Assembly: GCA_005883365.1 (NCBI GenBank)
Contig: VAXA01000037.1
Location: 1 to 13,881, forward strand
Direction: 5' to 3'
DNA length: 13,881 bases
Origin: Actinomycetota bacterium
Lineage (GTDB): Bacteria; Actinomycetota; Thermoleophilia; Gaiellales; Gaiellaceae
The notes beneath the pieces were generated by a model that was given only the letters and a program-made list of their open reading frames with translations, searched no databases and was not told the DNA's origin. A program made the translations under genes and the position numbers. Positions 1 to 8,217 of this stretch are shown one piece after another (positions within the stretch are counted from its first letter, which is position 1; the number at the start of each line of letters is the position of its first letter).

Positions 1-279
1 CTCGAGTACGAGGCGTTCGAGGAGATGGCGGAGGAGATGCTCGAGCGACTGGCCGCCGAGCTCACGGAGCGGCATGGGCTCTGCGGAGTCGCCGTCCATC
101 ACCGGCTCGGGCGGGTCGAGATCGGGGAGGCGAGCGTCGTGATCGCCGTCTCCGCCCCGCACCGCTCGGCCGCCCTCGACGCCTGCCGCGAGGCGATCGA
201 GACGCTGAAGACGTCGATCCCGCTCTGGAAGAAAGAGGTCTACGCCGGCGGCGAGGAATGGATCGGCCGAGGGTCGTGA
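1..279 (+). CDS. moaE: Molybdopterin synthase catalytic subunit MoaE (5' end outside window)
   Basis: Large subunit of molybdopterin synthase, which transfers sulfur from MoaD thiocarboxylate to precursor Z (cPMP) to form the dithiolene of molybdopterin in the cytoplasm. The frame is open from base 1 and begins LEYEAFEEM, matching the MoaE segment that follows the N-terminal strands, so the ATG at 25 is internal and the gene starts upstream of the window. Visible family blocks are HRLGRVEIGEASVVIAVS, then PHRSAALDACREAIETLK, then the catalytic lysine-rich IPLWKKEVY. About 92 C-terminal residues of a usual ~140-150 are present. The next gene starts 22 bp inside its 3' end, suggesting translational coupling. 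Mo-cofactor synthesis beside Sec genes fits a Mo/Sec enzyme elsewhere in the genome (inference). Confidence 0.9.
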   Translation, partial: LEYEAFEEMAEEMLERLAAELTERHGLCGVAVHHRLGRVEIGEASVVIAVSAPHRSAALDACREAIETLKTSIPLWKKEVYAGGEEWIGRGS

Positions 280-947
280 GCGCGCAGGCCGAACAGGAAC
301 GCGGCATCGTCCGCCGCTCGCTCGAGCGGCTCGGCGGAAGCGCGATCGTGATCGGCGGGGCGGCCCTCAAGTGGGGCTTCCTGTTCGGGAAGTTCTTCGC
401 CTTCTTCGTGTCCTTCGCCGCCTACTCGTTCTGGTTCGGGAGCTGGAAGTTCGGGCTCGGCCTCGTCCTGCTGATCCTCGTGCACGAGCTCGGTCACGTG
501 GCCGAGGCGCGCCGGCAGGGCGTACCGGTCTCGCTTCCGACCTTCATCCCCTTCCTCGGCGCGTTCGTCACGGTCAGGCATGCGGGGCTGCCGCCGTGGC
601 GGAGCGCACTCATCTCGCTCGCCGGACCGTTGGTGGGCGGCCTGTCCGCCGCGGCGGTGTGGGCCGTCGGCTCGGCTCGCGACTCGACGTGGCTCGTGGT
701 GCTGGCCAACATCGGCTTCCTGCTCAACGCCTTCAACGCGCTGCCGATCGGCTTCCTCGACGGCGGCACCGTCTTCCGGGCGATCTCGGAGTCCCGGCGC
801 GGCTGGATCCGCTACGAGAACGGCGTCCCAGTCGAGGCGGTCCCACCGGACCGGGAACACGCCATGCTGATCGCGGTTCTGTACGGGCTCATCGCAGCGG
901 CGCTCGTAGGCGGGCTGCTCGCGACCCGCCACAGCGGGATGCTGTGA
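258..947 (+). CDS. Site-2-type (M50) membrane metalloprotease family protein
   Basis: Predicted intramembrane zinc protease of 229 aa. The zinc-binding HELGH motif is at residues 76-80 inside a hydrophobic segment, and the second M50 signature LPIGFLDGG places the third metal ligand near Asp168. About four to five hydrophobic segments are visible: residues ~29-60, ~66-85, ~110-135, ~143-170 and a C-terminal one ~205-222. No PDZ domain is present, so it is the compact soluble-domain-free class. The ATG at 258 lies inside moaE and is preceded by GGCGAGG. Its TGA stop overlaps the ATG of the next gene (TGATG). The family is known for regulated intramembrane proteolysis, for example of anti-sigma factors, but the substrate here is unknown. 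Confidence 0.9.
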   Translation: MDRPRVVSAQAEQERGIVRRSLERLGGSAIVIGGAALKWGFLFGKFFAFFVSFAAYSFWFGSWKFGLGLVLLILVHELGHVAEARRQGVPVSLPTFIPFLGAFVTVRHAGLPPWRSALISLAGPLVGGLSAAAVWAVGSARDSTWLVVLANIGFLLNAFNALPIGFLDGGTVFRAISESRRGWIRYENGVPVEAVPPDREHAMLIAVLYGLIAAALVGGLLATRHSGML

Positions 948-1654
948 TGGAGGACCGCGACCTCCTCCAGACGCATCACAGCCTCGAGCACCTCCGTCAG
1001 CGCTCGCAGGCGATCGGGAGCGAGTTCCTCGCCGGGTTCGAGGCGGTCGAGCGGATCGATCGCCCTGCGGTCTCCTGCTTCGGCTCGGCGCGAGCGCCGG
1101 AGGGGTCGCGGCCGTTCGAGCTCGCGCGCGAGACGGGGCGCCTCTTCGCCGAGGCGGGCTGGGCCGTCGTCACCGGCGGCGGGCCGGGCGTGATGGAGGC
1201 GGCGAACCGCGGCTGCCAGGAGGGCGGCGGGCTTTCGGTCGGCTTCGGGATCGAGCTGCCGCACGAGCAGAAGACGAATGACTACCTCGACCTCGCGCTC
1301 ACCTTCGACCACTTCTACGCCCGCAAGACGATGTTCGTGAAGGCGGCGGAGGGCTTCTGCGTCTTCCCCGGCGGCTTCGGCACGGCCGACGAGCTGTTCG
1401 AGTCACTGACGCTGATCCAGACCGGCAAGATCGTCCACTTCCCGGTCGTCCTGATGGGCGAGGCGTACTGGACGCCGCTGCTCGAATGGGTGCGCCGCAG
1501 CGCCCTCGCCGACGGCATGGTCTCGGCGGACGACCTCGCTCTCCTGACCCTGACTGACGAGCCCCGCATCGCGCTCGAGACGGTGCTCGACGCCTACCGT
1601 GCAGGAGACGGGAAGGCGAGCCCGCATGCCCCGGAAAAGGCGGACGCGCAGTAG
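947..1654 (+). CDS. LOG-family / TIGR00730 Rossmann-fold nucleotide-binding protein
   Basis: A 235-aa protein with the two LOG-family signatures: GGGPGVME at residues 77-84 and PGGFGTADE at 141-149. These form the phosphate/nucleotide-binding and catalytic site of the lysine-decarboxylase-like Rossmann fold. Members include cytokinin riboside 5'-monophosphate phosphoribohydrolases, which release a base from a nucleoside monophosphate, and PpnN-like nucleosidases; the actual substrate cannot be read from sequence. The frame stays open far upstream, but the ATG at 947 overlapping the previous stop is the sensible start, and the protein then has the family length. The C-terminus ends in a charged tail of low complexity. 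It ends 11 bp before selA. Confidence 0.9.
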   Translation: MEDRDLLQTHHSLEHLRQRSQAIGSEFLAGFEAVERIDRPAVSCFGSARAPEGSRPFELARETGRLFAEAGWAVVTGGGPGVMEAANRGCQEGGGLSVGFGIELPHEQKTNDYLDLALTFDHFYARKTMFVKAAEGFCVFPGGFGTADELFESLTLIQTGKIVHFPVVLMGEAYWTPLLEWVRRSALADGMVSADDLALLTLTDEPRIALETVLDAYRAGDGKASPHAPEKADAQ

Positions 1655-1657
1655 CGT
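1652..1657 (+). promoter_or_regulatory. Candidate -10 hexamer TAGCGT for a leaderless selA transcript
   Basis: TAGCGT fits TANNNT and lies 8 nt before the selA ATG, overlapping the stop codon of the LOG-family gene. No Shine-Dalgarno sequence is apparent in the 11-nt gap, so an internal leaderless start is possible. This is inferred from the pattern also seen at the nitrilase, HAD, cupin and 11554 starts. Confidence 0.3.
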
Positions 1658-1665
1658 TCGCCGCG

Positions 1666-2940
1666 ATGGAGCTCCGCGATCTGCCCTCGGTGGACGAGCT
1701 CGCGCGCGAGGCCGGCGACCCGCTCGCGGTGGACGCGGCGCGGGCCGTCATCGACCGCGCGCGGGAGGAGATCCGGGGCGGCGCGGATCCGGGGGATCTC
1801 GCCGCGCGGCTCCGGGAGGAGCTGCGCGACGCGCGGCGGCCGCGCCTGCGGCGCGTGCTCAACGCGACCGGCGTCGTCGTCCATACGAATCTCGGCCGCG
1901 CGCCGCTCGCGGAGGAGGCGCTCTCCCGGGTCGTCGAGGCCGGCCGCGGCTACTCCAACCTCGAGTTCGACCTCTCCGAGGGCGTCCGCGGGTCGCGCCA
2001 GGACCACGTCGTCGCCATCTTGCGCCGGCTGACCGGCGCGGAATCGGCGCTCGTGGTCAACAACAACGCGGGGGCCGTCCTGCTCGCGCTCGCGGCGCTC
2101 GCCGAAGGACGGGACGTCGTCGTCTCACGCGGCGAGCTGATCGAGATCGGCGACGGCTTCCGGATCCCGGACGTCCTCGCGCGCTCCGGCGCCCGGCTCG
2201 TCGAGGTCGGGACGACCAACCGGACGCGGGCAGCCGACTACGAGAACGCGATCGGCCCCGAAACGGCCGTCGTTCTCCGCGTCCACCAGTCGAATTTCCG
2301 CGTTGTCGGCTTCGAAGAGCGGCCCCGGCTCGAGGAGGTCACCGCAGTCGCGCGCCGCCACGGCCTCCCGCTCGTCGACGACCTCGGCTCCGGCGCGGTC
2401 ACGCCTGTCGAGGCGGAGCCCACCGCGCGCGAGGCACTCGCCGCCGGCGCCGATCTCGTCTGTTTCTCGGGCGACAAGCTGCTCGGCGGCCCACAGGCGG
2501 GCATCGTGCTCGGCCGCGCGGACCTCGTCGAGCGGCTGCGCCGCCACCCCCTGCAACGCGCGCTGCGGATCGACAAGCTCTCGCTCGCGGCGCTCGAAGG
2601 GACGCTCCTCCTGCACCTCGAGGCGCCGGAGCGGATTCCCGTCCTGCGGACGCTCGGACAAGAGACGCAGGCTGTGCGCGAGCGCGCCGAACGGCTCGCG
2701 GCGGCGACCGGCGGCGAGGTCGAGGAGACGGTCGGACGCGTCGGCGGCGGCGCCCTGCCGCTCGCGGAGCTGCCGAGCTTCGCCTGCGCCCTCGAGGAGT
2801 CGCTAGCCGAGCCGCTGCGCGCCGGCGAGCCGCCGGTCGTCGGCGTCGTCCGCGACGGCCGGCTGCTGTTGGACTGCCTCACGCTGACGGACGCCGACGC
2901 CGAGGAGGCCGCTACCGCCGTTCGTGCCGCGCGGAGATGA
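1666..2940 (+). CDS. selA: L-seryl-tRNA(Sec) selenium transferase SelA
   Basis: PLP-dependent enzyme that converts Ser-tRNA(Sec) to Sec-tRNA(Sec) using selenophosphate. The 424-aa product has the N-terminal tRNA-binding region (residues ~1-60, shorter than in the ~460-aa E. coli protein), the conserved VLNATGVVVHTNLGRAPL block near residues 64-81, SNLEFDL, VVNNNAGAVLLAL, and the PLP-lysine motif SGDKLLGGPQAG with Lys271 as the Schiff-base lysine. The C-terminal domain is complete. The ATG follows the LOG gene by 11 bp without a clear Shine-Dalgarno. Its TGA overlaps the ATG of the methyltransferase (ATGA). With selB downstream, this shows the organism encodes a bacterial Sec-decoding pathway. 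selD is not in the window. Confidence 0.96.
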   Translation: MELRDLPSVDELAREAGDPLAVDAARAVIDRAREEIRGGADPGDLAARLREELRDARRPRLRRVLNATGVVVHTNLGRAPLAEEALSRVVEAGRGYSNLEFDLSEGVRGSRQDHVVAILRRLTGAESALVVNNNAGAVLLALAALAEGRDVVVSRGELIEIGDGFRIPDVLARSGARLVEVGTTNRTRAADYENAIGPETAVVLRVHQSNFRVVGFEERPRLEEVTAVARRHGLPLVDDLGSGAVTPVEAEPTAREALAAGADLVCFSGDKLLGGPQAGIVLGRADLVERLRRHPLQRALRIDKLSLAALEGTLLLHLEAPERIPVLRTLGQETQAVRERAERLAAATGGEVEETVGRVGGGALPLAELPSFACALEESLAEPLRAGEPPVVGVVRDGRLLLDCLTLTDADAEEAATAVRAARR

Positions 2941-3869
2941 CCGACGTCTGGGATGCCCTGCGCGGAGGGTTGGTGACCCGTGCGCTCGCGCTCGCCGCCG
3001 AGCATGGCGTCGCGCACGCGTTGGCCGACGGCCCCCGCAGCGTCGACGAGCTCGCCGCGCGAAGGGGCGCCGACGCGGACGTCCTCTACCGCGTCTTGCG
3101 CGCGCTGGCGAGCGACGGCATCTTTGCGGAGGTCGAGCCGCGCGTCTTCGCGAACACCGATGCGTCCTCCACCCTGACGGCGGACGGCTGGGATGCGTTC
3201 GCGCGGCTCTTCGGAGGCCCCTGGCTCCAAGCCGTCGCGGCGCTCGACGCGAGCGGCGAGGCGCCCTTCCCGCGAGTGTTCGGCGACGAGTTCTGGTCGT
3301 GGCTGGGCAGCCATCCCGAGGAGCGCGCCCTGTTCGACCGGGCAATGGAGCAGAACTGGCAGAGGCGGATCGAGCGGATCGACGCGGTCGGCTTGCGCGG
3401 CGACGAGCTGGTCGTGGACGTAGGCGGCGGCAACGGCTCGCTCCTGCGCGCGCTCCTCGACCGGCACCCCGGGATGCGCGGGATCGTCTTCGACCTGCCG
3501 GAGACGGTGCGCGACGAGCCGTCGTTCGGCGAGCGGCTGACGTTCGTCGAGGGCAGCTTCTTCGACGGCGTGCCGCGGGGGGACGTGCACGTCCTCTCGA
3601 CGATCATCCACGACTGGGACGACGAAGCGGCACTGCGCATCCTGCGCACGGTTCGCGCGTCGGCGGGCGAGCGCCTCCTCCTGATCGAGTCCATCATCCA
3701 GCCGGGGAACGAGCCCTCCGGTGCGAAGTGGCTCGACCTCCTCATGCTCGTCATCTCGGCCGGCCGCGAGCGGACGGAGGAGGATTGGCGTTCACTTCTG
3801 GAGGAGTCCGGCTGGGAGCCTGTCGCCTTCCACGAGGCCGGTGCGATCGAGGCGCGGCCGTGCCCCTGA
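2937..3869 (+). CDS. SAM-dependent O-methyltransferase (family 2, acetylserotonin-OMT-like)
   Basis: A 310-aa protein with the two-part layout of small-molecule O-methyltransferases. Residues ~1-80 form a winged-helix dimerisation domain (LAAEHGVAHAL, DVLYRVLRALASDGIF). A class-I Rossmann domain follows, with the SAM-binding motif DVGGGNGS at 161-168 and DLPETV near 184. IIHDWDDE contains His225, the usual catalytic base of this family. The Arg/Glu-rich block RERTEEDWRSLLEESGW at the end is also typical. The substrate is unknown; relatives methylate hydroxyls on phenolic or polyketide compounds. It overlaps selA by 4 bp and selB by 10 bp, so it is built into the selA-selB unit. A role in Sec metabolism is possible only by context. 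An alternative is a hitch-hiking gene. Confidence 0.9.
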   Translation: MTDVWDALRGGLVTRALALAAEHGVAHALADGPRSVDELAARRGADADVLYRVLRALASDGIFAEVEPRVFANTDASSTLTADGWDAFARLFGGPWLQAVAALDASGEAPFPRVFGDEFWSWLGSHPEERALFDRAMEQNWQRRIERIDAVGLRGDELVVDVGGGNGSLLRALLDRHPGMRGIVFDLPETVRDEPSFGERLTFVEGSFFDGVPRGDVHVLSTIIHDWDDEAALRILRTVRASAGERLLLIESIIQPGNEPSGAKWLDLLMLVISAGRERTEEDWRSLLEESGWEPVAFHEAGAIEARPCP

Positions 3870-5476
3870 CGGTCGGCACCGCGGGTCACATCGACCACGG
3901 CAAGACGGCGCTCGTCGAGGCCCTGACCGGCAAGAACACCGACCGCCTGCCCGAGGAGCACGAGCGCGGCATCTCGATCGACCTCGGCTATGCGCCGCTC
4001 GAGCTGCCGGACGGCACGAGCCTCTCCGTCGTCGACGTCCCCGGGCACGAGCGTTTCGTCCGGACGATGGTCGCGGGCGCGAGCGGTATCGACGTCTTTC
4101 TCCTCGTGATCGACGCCGGCGAGGGAGCGCGCCCGCAGACGCACGAGCACCTCGCGATCCTGCGCCTGCTCGGGATCGAGCGGGGAGTCGTCGCGCTGAC
4201 GAAAGCGGACCTCGTCGACGAGGAGACGCTCGAGCTCGCGCGTGTCGAGGCGGAGGAGCTCGTCCCCGGCGCGCCGGTCGTCGCCACGAGCGCCCGAACC
4301 GGCGCCGGGCTCGACGAGCTTCGTGCGGCGCTCGCGGAAGTCGCGTCGCGCGTCGCGAAGCCCGGTGCCGACGGGCCGGCGAGGCTGTACGTCGACCGTT
4401 CTTTCTCCCTTCGCGGCATCGGCACGGTCGCGACGGGGACGCTCTGGTCGGGGACGATCGGGGAGGGCGACGCGCTGCGCGTCGAGCCGCGCGGCCGGAC
4501 CGTGCGGGTGCGGAGCGTGCAGGTGCACGACCGGTCCGTCGAGCGCGCCGAGGCGGGACAGCGCGTCGCGGTCTCTCTCCCGGGCGTGGAGCGACGGGAG
4601 CTGCGCCGCGGCGACGTCCTCGTCTCGCCCGGGGTGTTCAGGCCGAGCTTCCGGCTCGACGTCACGCTCGATCCTCTGGCGGAGATCCCGCCCCGCGTCA
4701 TGCTCCACCACGGCACCTCGGAGACTGCCGCTCGCGTCGCGGTCGCCGGCGACCGCTTCGCCCAGCTGCGCCTGTCCCGCCCGGTCGTAGCCGCGCGCGG
4801 CGACCATGTCGTGCTCCGTGCCGGGACGACGGTCGGCGGTGGGGTCGTCCTCGATCCGGCACCGCCGCGCCATGCCGACCCAGCCCGGTTCGAGGCGCTC
4901 GAGCGCGGCGAGGTGCTCGTACACGCGCCCGTGCGCGCGAGCGAGCTGCGGCGCGTCGGCGTCGAAGTGGAGGGCGAATGGGCGTGGTCGCCGGAGTGGC
5001 TGGACGAGCTCCGGGCCTCTCTCGACGCCGCGCTCGAGGCGGCCGACCCGCTCGATCCGGGCGTCCCGGTGCCGTCGGAGCCATGGGCCGAGGCCGTCGT
5101 CCCCCACCTCGGCCTCGAGCGGCGCGGCGCGAAGCTGTACCGGCCCGGCTCCGCGGCCGGACTCGGCGAGCGCGCCGAGGCCGCCGCGGCCGTCGAGGCG
5201 CAGCTCGGCCTCGAGCCGGTGCGCGTCGAGGATGCGCCGCTCGCCCGCTTCCTCGAGGAGCAGGGGCGGCTCGTGCGCCTCGGTGACGGCTATGCGATTT
5301 CCCCGGCGGCCTACGAGCGGGCGCGGGCCGCCCTCGTCGACGGGATCACGCTCGCCCGTTTCCGCGACGCCCTCGGTGTCGGGAGGAAGACGGCCCAGCT
5401 CTATCTCGAGCGCTTCGACGCCGACGGGGTGACACGGCGCGTCGGAGATGCGAGAGTCCTGCGTCGACGGCGATGA
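3860..5476 (+). CDS. selB: Selenocysteine-specific elongation factor SelB
   Basis: GTPase that carries Sec-tRNA(Sec) to the ribosome at UGA codons marked by a SECIS hairpin. The 538-aa product starts at GTG 3860, only 8 residues before the G1 motif GHIDHGKT (9-16). The other G motifs are [16 protein letters not shown] (59-64) and TKAD (114-117). EF-Tu-like domains II and III follow ([19 protein letters not shown] and later). The C-terminal part is winged-helix; the last unit, about residues 495-538, has [16 protein letters not shown], the SECIS-binding type. It is shorter than E. coli SelB (614 aa), so inter-domain segments or a winged-helix unit may be reduced. The start lies within the methyltransferase gene, and its TGA overlaps the next ATG. 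Confidence 0.96.
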   Translation: MPLTVGTAGHIDHGKTALVEALTGKNTDRLPEEHERGISIDLGYAPLELPDGTSLSVVDVPGHERFVRTMVAGASGIDVFLLVIDAGEGARPQTHEHLAILRLLGIERGVVALTKADLVDEETLELARVEAEELVPGAPVVATSARTGAGLDELRAALAEVASRVAKPGADGPARLYVDRSFSLRGIGTVATGTLWSGTIGEGDALRVEPRGRTVRVRSVQVHDRSVERAEAGQRVAVSLPGVERRELRRGDVLVSPGVFRPSFRLDVTLDPLAEIPPRVMLHHGTSETAARVAVAGDRFAQLRLSRPVVAARGDHVVLRAGTTVGGGVVLDPAPPRHADPARFEALERGEVLVHAPVRASELRRVGVEVEGEWAWSPEWLDELRASLDAALEAADPLDPGVPVPSEPWAEAVVPHLGLERRGAKLYRPGSAAGLGERAEAAAAVEAQLGLEPVRVEDAPLARFLEEQGRLVRLGDGYAISPAAYERARAALVDGITLARFRDALGVGRKTAQLYLERFDADGVTRRVGDARVLRRRR

Positions 5477-5823
5477 ACGTCCGCGAGCTGATCGAGCGCT
5501 ACAACGCGGCCTGGAACGCGCAGGACCTCGACGCGATCCACGAGCTCCACCATACGGACATCGTCTTCGACAACCACACGGCTGACGAGCGCGCGGAAGG
5601 CGCCGCAGCCGTCCGCGAGCACATCGCCCAGATCTTCCGCAACAACCCGAAGCTGCGGTTCACGACGCGTTCGCTCTATGTCGGCGACGACTTCGCCGTC
5701 TGCGAGTGGACGGCGTCGAGCGGCTCGAAGGAGTGGGACGGCGTCGACGTGTTCCCGCTCAGGGACGGGAAGATCGCGCGGAAGGACGTGTACTCGTCGG
5801 CGCACCGTCCACGCGAACTGTGA
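5473..5823 (+). CDS. SnoaL/NTF2-like small protein
   Basis: A 116-aa protein with the cone-shaped SnoaL-like fold pattern: N-terminal helix VRELIERYNAAWNAQDLDAIHELHH, followed by DIVFDNHT, a helix (REHIAQIFRNNPKLRF) and strands ending GVDVFPLRDGKIARKDVYSS, a hallmark of the family. Family members are small isomerases, cyclases, hydrolases or ligand carriers; no specific function can be assigned. The ATG overlaps the selB stop as ATGA, so it is translationally coupled to selB. Its last 65 bp overlap the 3' end of the convergent nitrilase gene. Confidence 0.86.
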   Translation: MNVRELIERYNAAWNAQDLDAIHELHHTDIVFDNHTADERAEGAAAVREHIAQIFRNNPKLRFTTRSLYVGDDFAVCEWTASSGSKEWDGVDVFPLRDGKIARKDVYSSAHRPREL

Positions 5824-6718
5824 GCTGGAGGACGTCCGGCCGGCTGTAGTGGCCGACCGGGTCGAAGCGCTGGCGCTCGGCGAGCAGGCGCCCTGGATCG
5901 AGCTCCGCGTAGAGGATGGCCTCCTCGTCGTACAGCGGCCCCGCCAGGTACGAGCCGTCGGGAGCGAGGATCGCGCTGCCGCCGCGGCCGATCGTCCCCG
6001 CCCCCGCGATATCCGAGGCCAGCGGGAAGTCGTCCGGATACGCCGACTCCCGCTGGAAGTGCGCCGGCGCGACGACGTACGCGCGGCTCTCCCGGGCGAT
6101 GTGGACGAGCGTCTGCTGCCATGCGTCGCCGTCGTCGGCGGTCGAGGCGACGTAGATCTCGACGCCCGACTCGTAGAGCGCGACGCGCGCGAGCGGCATG
6201 TAGTTCTCCCAGCAGATCAGGCCGCCGAGCCGGCCGAAGCCGGTCTCGACCGCCGTGAGGCCGCGGCCGTCGCCCTGGCCCCAGACGAGCCGCTCGTGGT
6301 TGGTCGGCACGAGCTTGCGGTGATGGAGGGCGAGGTCCCCGGCCGGCGAGTGGTAGAGGAGCGCGTTGTAGATCGTCCCGGGCCGCTCGGGCTCGACCTC
6401 GTTGACGCCGGTCACGATCCAAATGCCGAGCTCCTGCGCCACTGCGGCGATCCGGCGCTCGGCGGGCGAGCCGACGGCAACCGACTCCTGCGCGAGGCGC
6501 GCGAACGTCTCCTTCGCGCCCTGAGCCTCCCAGCCGGCGAACGCTTTGGCCCAGAGCGACGACGGGTAGACCGGCACGAATGTCTCCGGAAAGACGACGA
6601 GCTCGGCCCCCTCGCGCGCGGCCTCGCCGGCGACCGTCTCGAGCTTGTCTAGCGTCGCCTCCCGGTCGAGCACGACGGGCTCGACCTGCGCGCACGCGAC
6701 CTTGACCGGACGCTCCAT
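5759..6718 (-). CDS. Nitrilase-family carbon-nitrogen hydrolase
   Basis: A 319-aa cytoplasmic hydrolase of the nitrilase superfamily with the full catalytic triad: Glu45 in VVFPETFVP, Lys135 in HHRKLVPT and Cys169 in LICWENYMP. The LWAKAFAGW segment and the CWENYMPLAR context fit branch-1 nitrilases, which convert a nitrile to a carboxylic acid and ammonia; amidases of the superfamily remain an alternative. The ATG is 11 nt downstream of the hyuB stop, so it is the last gene of the hyuA-hyuB-nitrilase unit. A TAGGCT hexamer overlapping the hyuB stop, 8 nt before the ATG, may give an extra internal start. The C-terminal ~22 residues are of low complexity and lie antisense to the SnoaL-like gene. 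Confidence 0.93.
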   Translation of the reverse strand: MERPVKVACAQVEPVVLDREATLDKLETVAGEAAREGAELVVFPETFVPVYPSSLWAKAFAGWEAQGAKETFARLAQESVAVGSPAERRIAAVAQELGIWIVTGVNEVEPERPGTIYNALLYHSPAGDLALHHRKLVPTNHERLVWGQGDGRGLTAVETGFGRLGGLICWENYMPLARVALYESGVEIYVASTADDGDAWQQTLVHIARESRAYVVAPAHFQRESAYPDDFPLASDIAGAGTIGRGGSAILAPDGSYLAGPLYDEEAILYAELDPGRLLAERQRFDPVGHYSRPDVLQLTVRVDGAPTSTRPSARSSRP

Positions 6719-6729
6719 TGCCCCTGAGC

Positions 6730-8217
6730 CTACTCCGCCCCTTGGCCGCCGCCGCCCGGCGTCTCGAGCCGGACGACGTCGCCCGCATGCAGCTGCCGCG
6801 TCAGCTTCGGCGGCTGCTCGTCGCCGTTCACGAGGGTCCGGCCTCGAGCACCGTCCTCCCCTCCGCCGCGGCCCGGCGGCATGTGCCGCCGCCGCTCGGC
6901 GAGCACCGAGAGCCGGCAGTCCTCGAGCACCCGCAGCTCGCGCACGACGCCGTCGCCGCCGCGATGGGCGCCCGCGCCGCCCGAACCGAGCCGCAGCTCC
7001 CAGCGCTCGACGCGGAGCGGATACTCGAGCTCGATCGCTTCGGCCGGCGTGGCCAGCGTGTTCGACATCGCGACGTGGACGCCGCTCGGTCCGTCGCCCT
7101 CAGGGCAGGCACCCTGGCCGCCGCCCACCGTCTCGTAGTAGGTGAAACGGTCGTTGCCGAAGGCGAGGTTGTTCATCGTCCCCTGGCCCGCCGCCGGCAC
7201 CGGAAGAAGCTCGCCGAGCGCAGCGAAGACCACGTCGACGATGCGCGACGAGGTCTCGGTGTTGCCGGCGACGACGGCTGCCGGCCGGCGCGCGTTGACA
7301 AGGCAGCCGTCCGGTGCGGTCACGGTGACGGGCGCGAAGGCGCCGCCCGAGGCCGGCAGGTCCGGCTCGGTGAGGCAGCGGACGACGAAGTAGCAGGCCG
7401 ACTTCGTCACCGCGAGCGGACAGTTGAGGTTGCCGTCGTATTGCGGCGCCGTCCCCGTGAAGTCGATCCGTATCTCGTCGCCTGCAATCTCGACCGCGCA
7501 CCGGATCGGGAGATCGCCGTCGACCGCCTCGACGACGTCCTCGGCCTCGCCGCGCCCGTCCGGGAGCTGGGCGAGCGCCGCCCGCACTATCCGTTCGGAG
7601 TAGGCGTACAGCTCGTCGCTTGCGGCGGCGACGCGGTCGCGGCCGCGCCGTGCGCACAGCTCCTCGAGCCGCCGCTCGGCGAGACGGTGCGCGGCGAGCT
7701 GGGCGCGGAGGTCGCCTCGCCGCTCCTCCGGCTGCCGCGTCGCCTCGACGAAGCGATCGAGCACTTCGTCGGTGAGGAGCTGCGGCGGCAGGATCACGCC
7801 CTCCTCCTCGAGCGTGCGCGAGAAGGCGGGCAGGCTCGCAGGCTCGATCCCGCCGACGTCGGCGTGGTGCGCGCGCGAGACCGCGAAGCCGAGAGCGGTG
7901 CGCGAGACGAGGGTCACGTCAGGCAGGTGCGTGCCGCCTGTGTACGGGTCGTTGAGGATCGTCACCTGACCCGGCTCGAGCCCGAGCCGCATGACGGCCG
8001 CGACCGCATCGGGCATCGCGCCGAGGTGAACCGGGATGTGCTCCGCCTGCGCGATCATCCGCCCGCGCTCGTCGAACAGGGCGGTCGAGCAGTCGCGCCG
8101 CTCCTTGATGTTGGCGGAGAAGGAGGAGCGGATCAGGACGGCTCCCATCTCTTCCGCGATCGACCGCAACGACGCGCCGATCACTTGAAGCTGAATCGGT
8201 GCGATCACGTCATTCAC
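6730..8217 (-). CDS. hyuB: Hydantoinase B / N-methylhydantoinase (oxoprolinase) beta-type subunit
   Basis: Second subunit of the ATP-dependent hydantoinase/oxoprolinase/acetone-carboxylase family, which works with HyuA to open cyclic amides such as hydantoins or 5-oxoproline. The 495-aa product shows the family blocks SLRSIAEEMGAVLIRSSFS, NIKERRDCSTALFD, IPVHLGAMPDAV, ILNDPYTGGTHLPDVTL, HHADVGG, DFTGTAPQYDGNLNCP, and the Gly-rich YETVGGGQGACP. It is somewhat shorter than typical members (520-580 aa). It starts at GTG 8217, overlapping the hyuA stop by 8 bp, so the two are coupled. The true substrate cannot be inferred; the linked nitrilase suggests use of cyclic-imide or nitrile nitrogen compounds. 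Confidence 0.93.
   Translation of the reverse strand: MNDVIAPIQLQVIGASLRSIAEEMGAVLIRSSFSANIKERRDCSTALFDERGRMIAQAEHIPVHLGAMPDAVAAVMRLGLEPGQVTILNDPYTGGTHLPDVTLVSRTALGFAVSRAHHADVGGIEPASLPAFSRTLEEEGVILPPQLLTDEVLDRFVEATRQPEERRGDLRAQLAAHRLAERRLEELCARRGRDRVAAASDELYAYSERIVRAALAQLPDGRGEAEDVVEAVDGDLPIRCAVEIAGDEIRIDFTGTAPQYDGNLNCPLAVTKSACYFVVRCLTEPDLPASGGAFAPVTVTAPDGCLVNARRPAAVVAGNTETSSRIVDVVFAALGELLPVPAAGQGTMNNLAFGNDRFTYYETVGGGQGACPEGDGPSGVHVAMSNTLATPAEAIELEYPLRVERWELRLGSGGAGAHRGGDGVVRELRVLEDCRLSVLAERRRHMPPGRGGGEDGARGRTLVNGDEQPPKLTRQLHAGDVVRLETPGGGGQGAE

Noticed and set aside
25..279. moaE starting at the ATG at 25
   Set aside because: Codons 1-24 encode LEYEAFEE, which is conserved MoaE sequence, so the gene continues off the left edge.
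371..946. In-frame extension upstream of the LOG-family gene
   Set aside because: Arg-rich nonsense overlapping the M50 protease gene. Family length and the overlapping TGATG favour the start at 947.
1599..2936. Open frame upstream of and in phase with the methyltransferase
   Set aside because: The upstream part is an Arg-rich shadow of selA. The real start is the ATG at 2937 overlapping the selA stop.
3086..5107. Very long open frame (673 codons) on the minus strand opposite the methyltransferase and selB
   Set aside because: It is antisense to two genes with full family motifs, is Arg/Asp/Gly/Pro-rich without any recognisable domain, and is typical of spurious open frames in G+C-rich DNA. 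Many similar shadows occur throughout the window.
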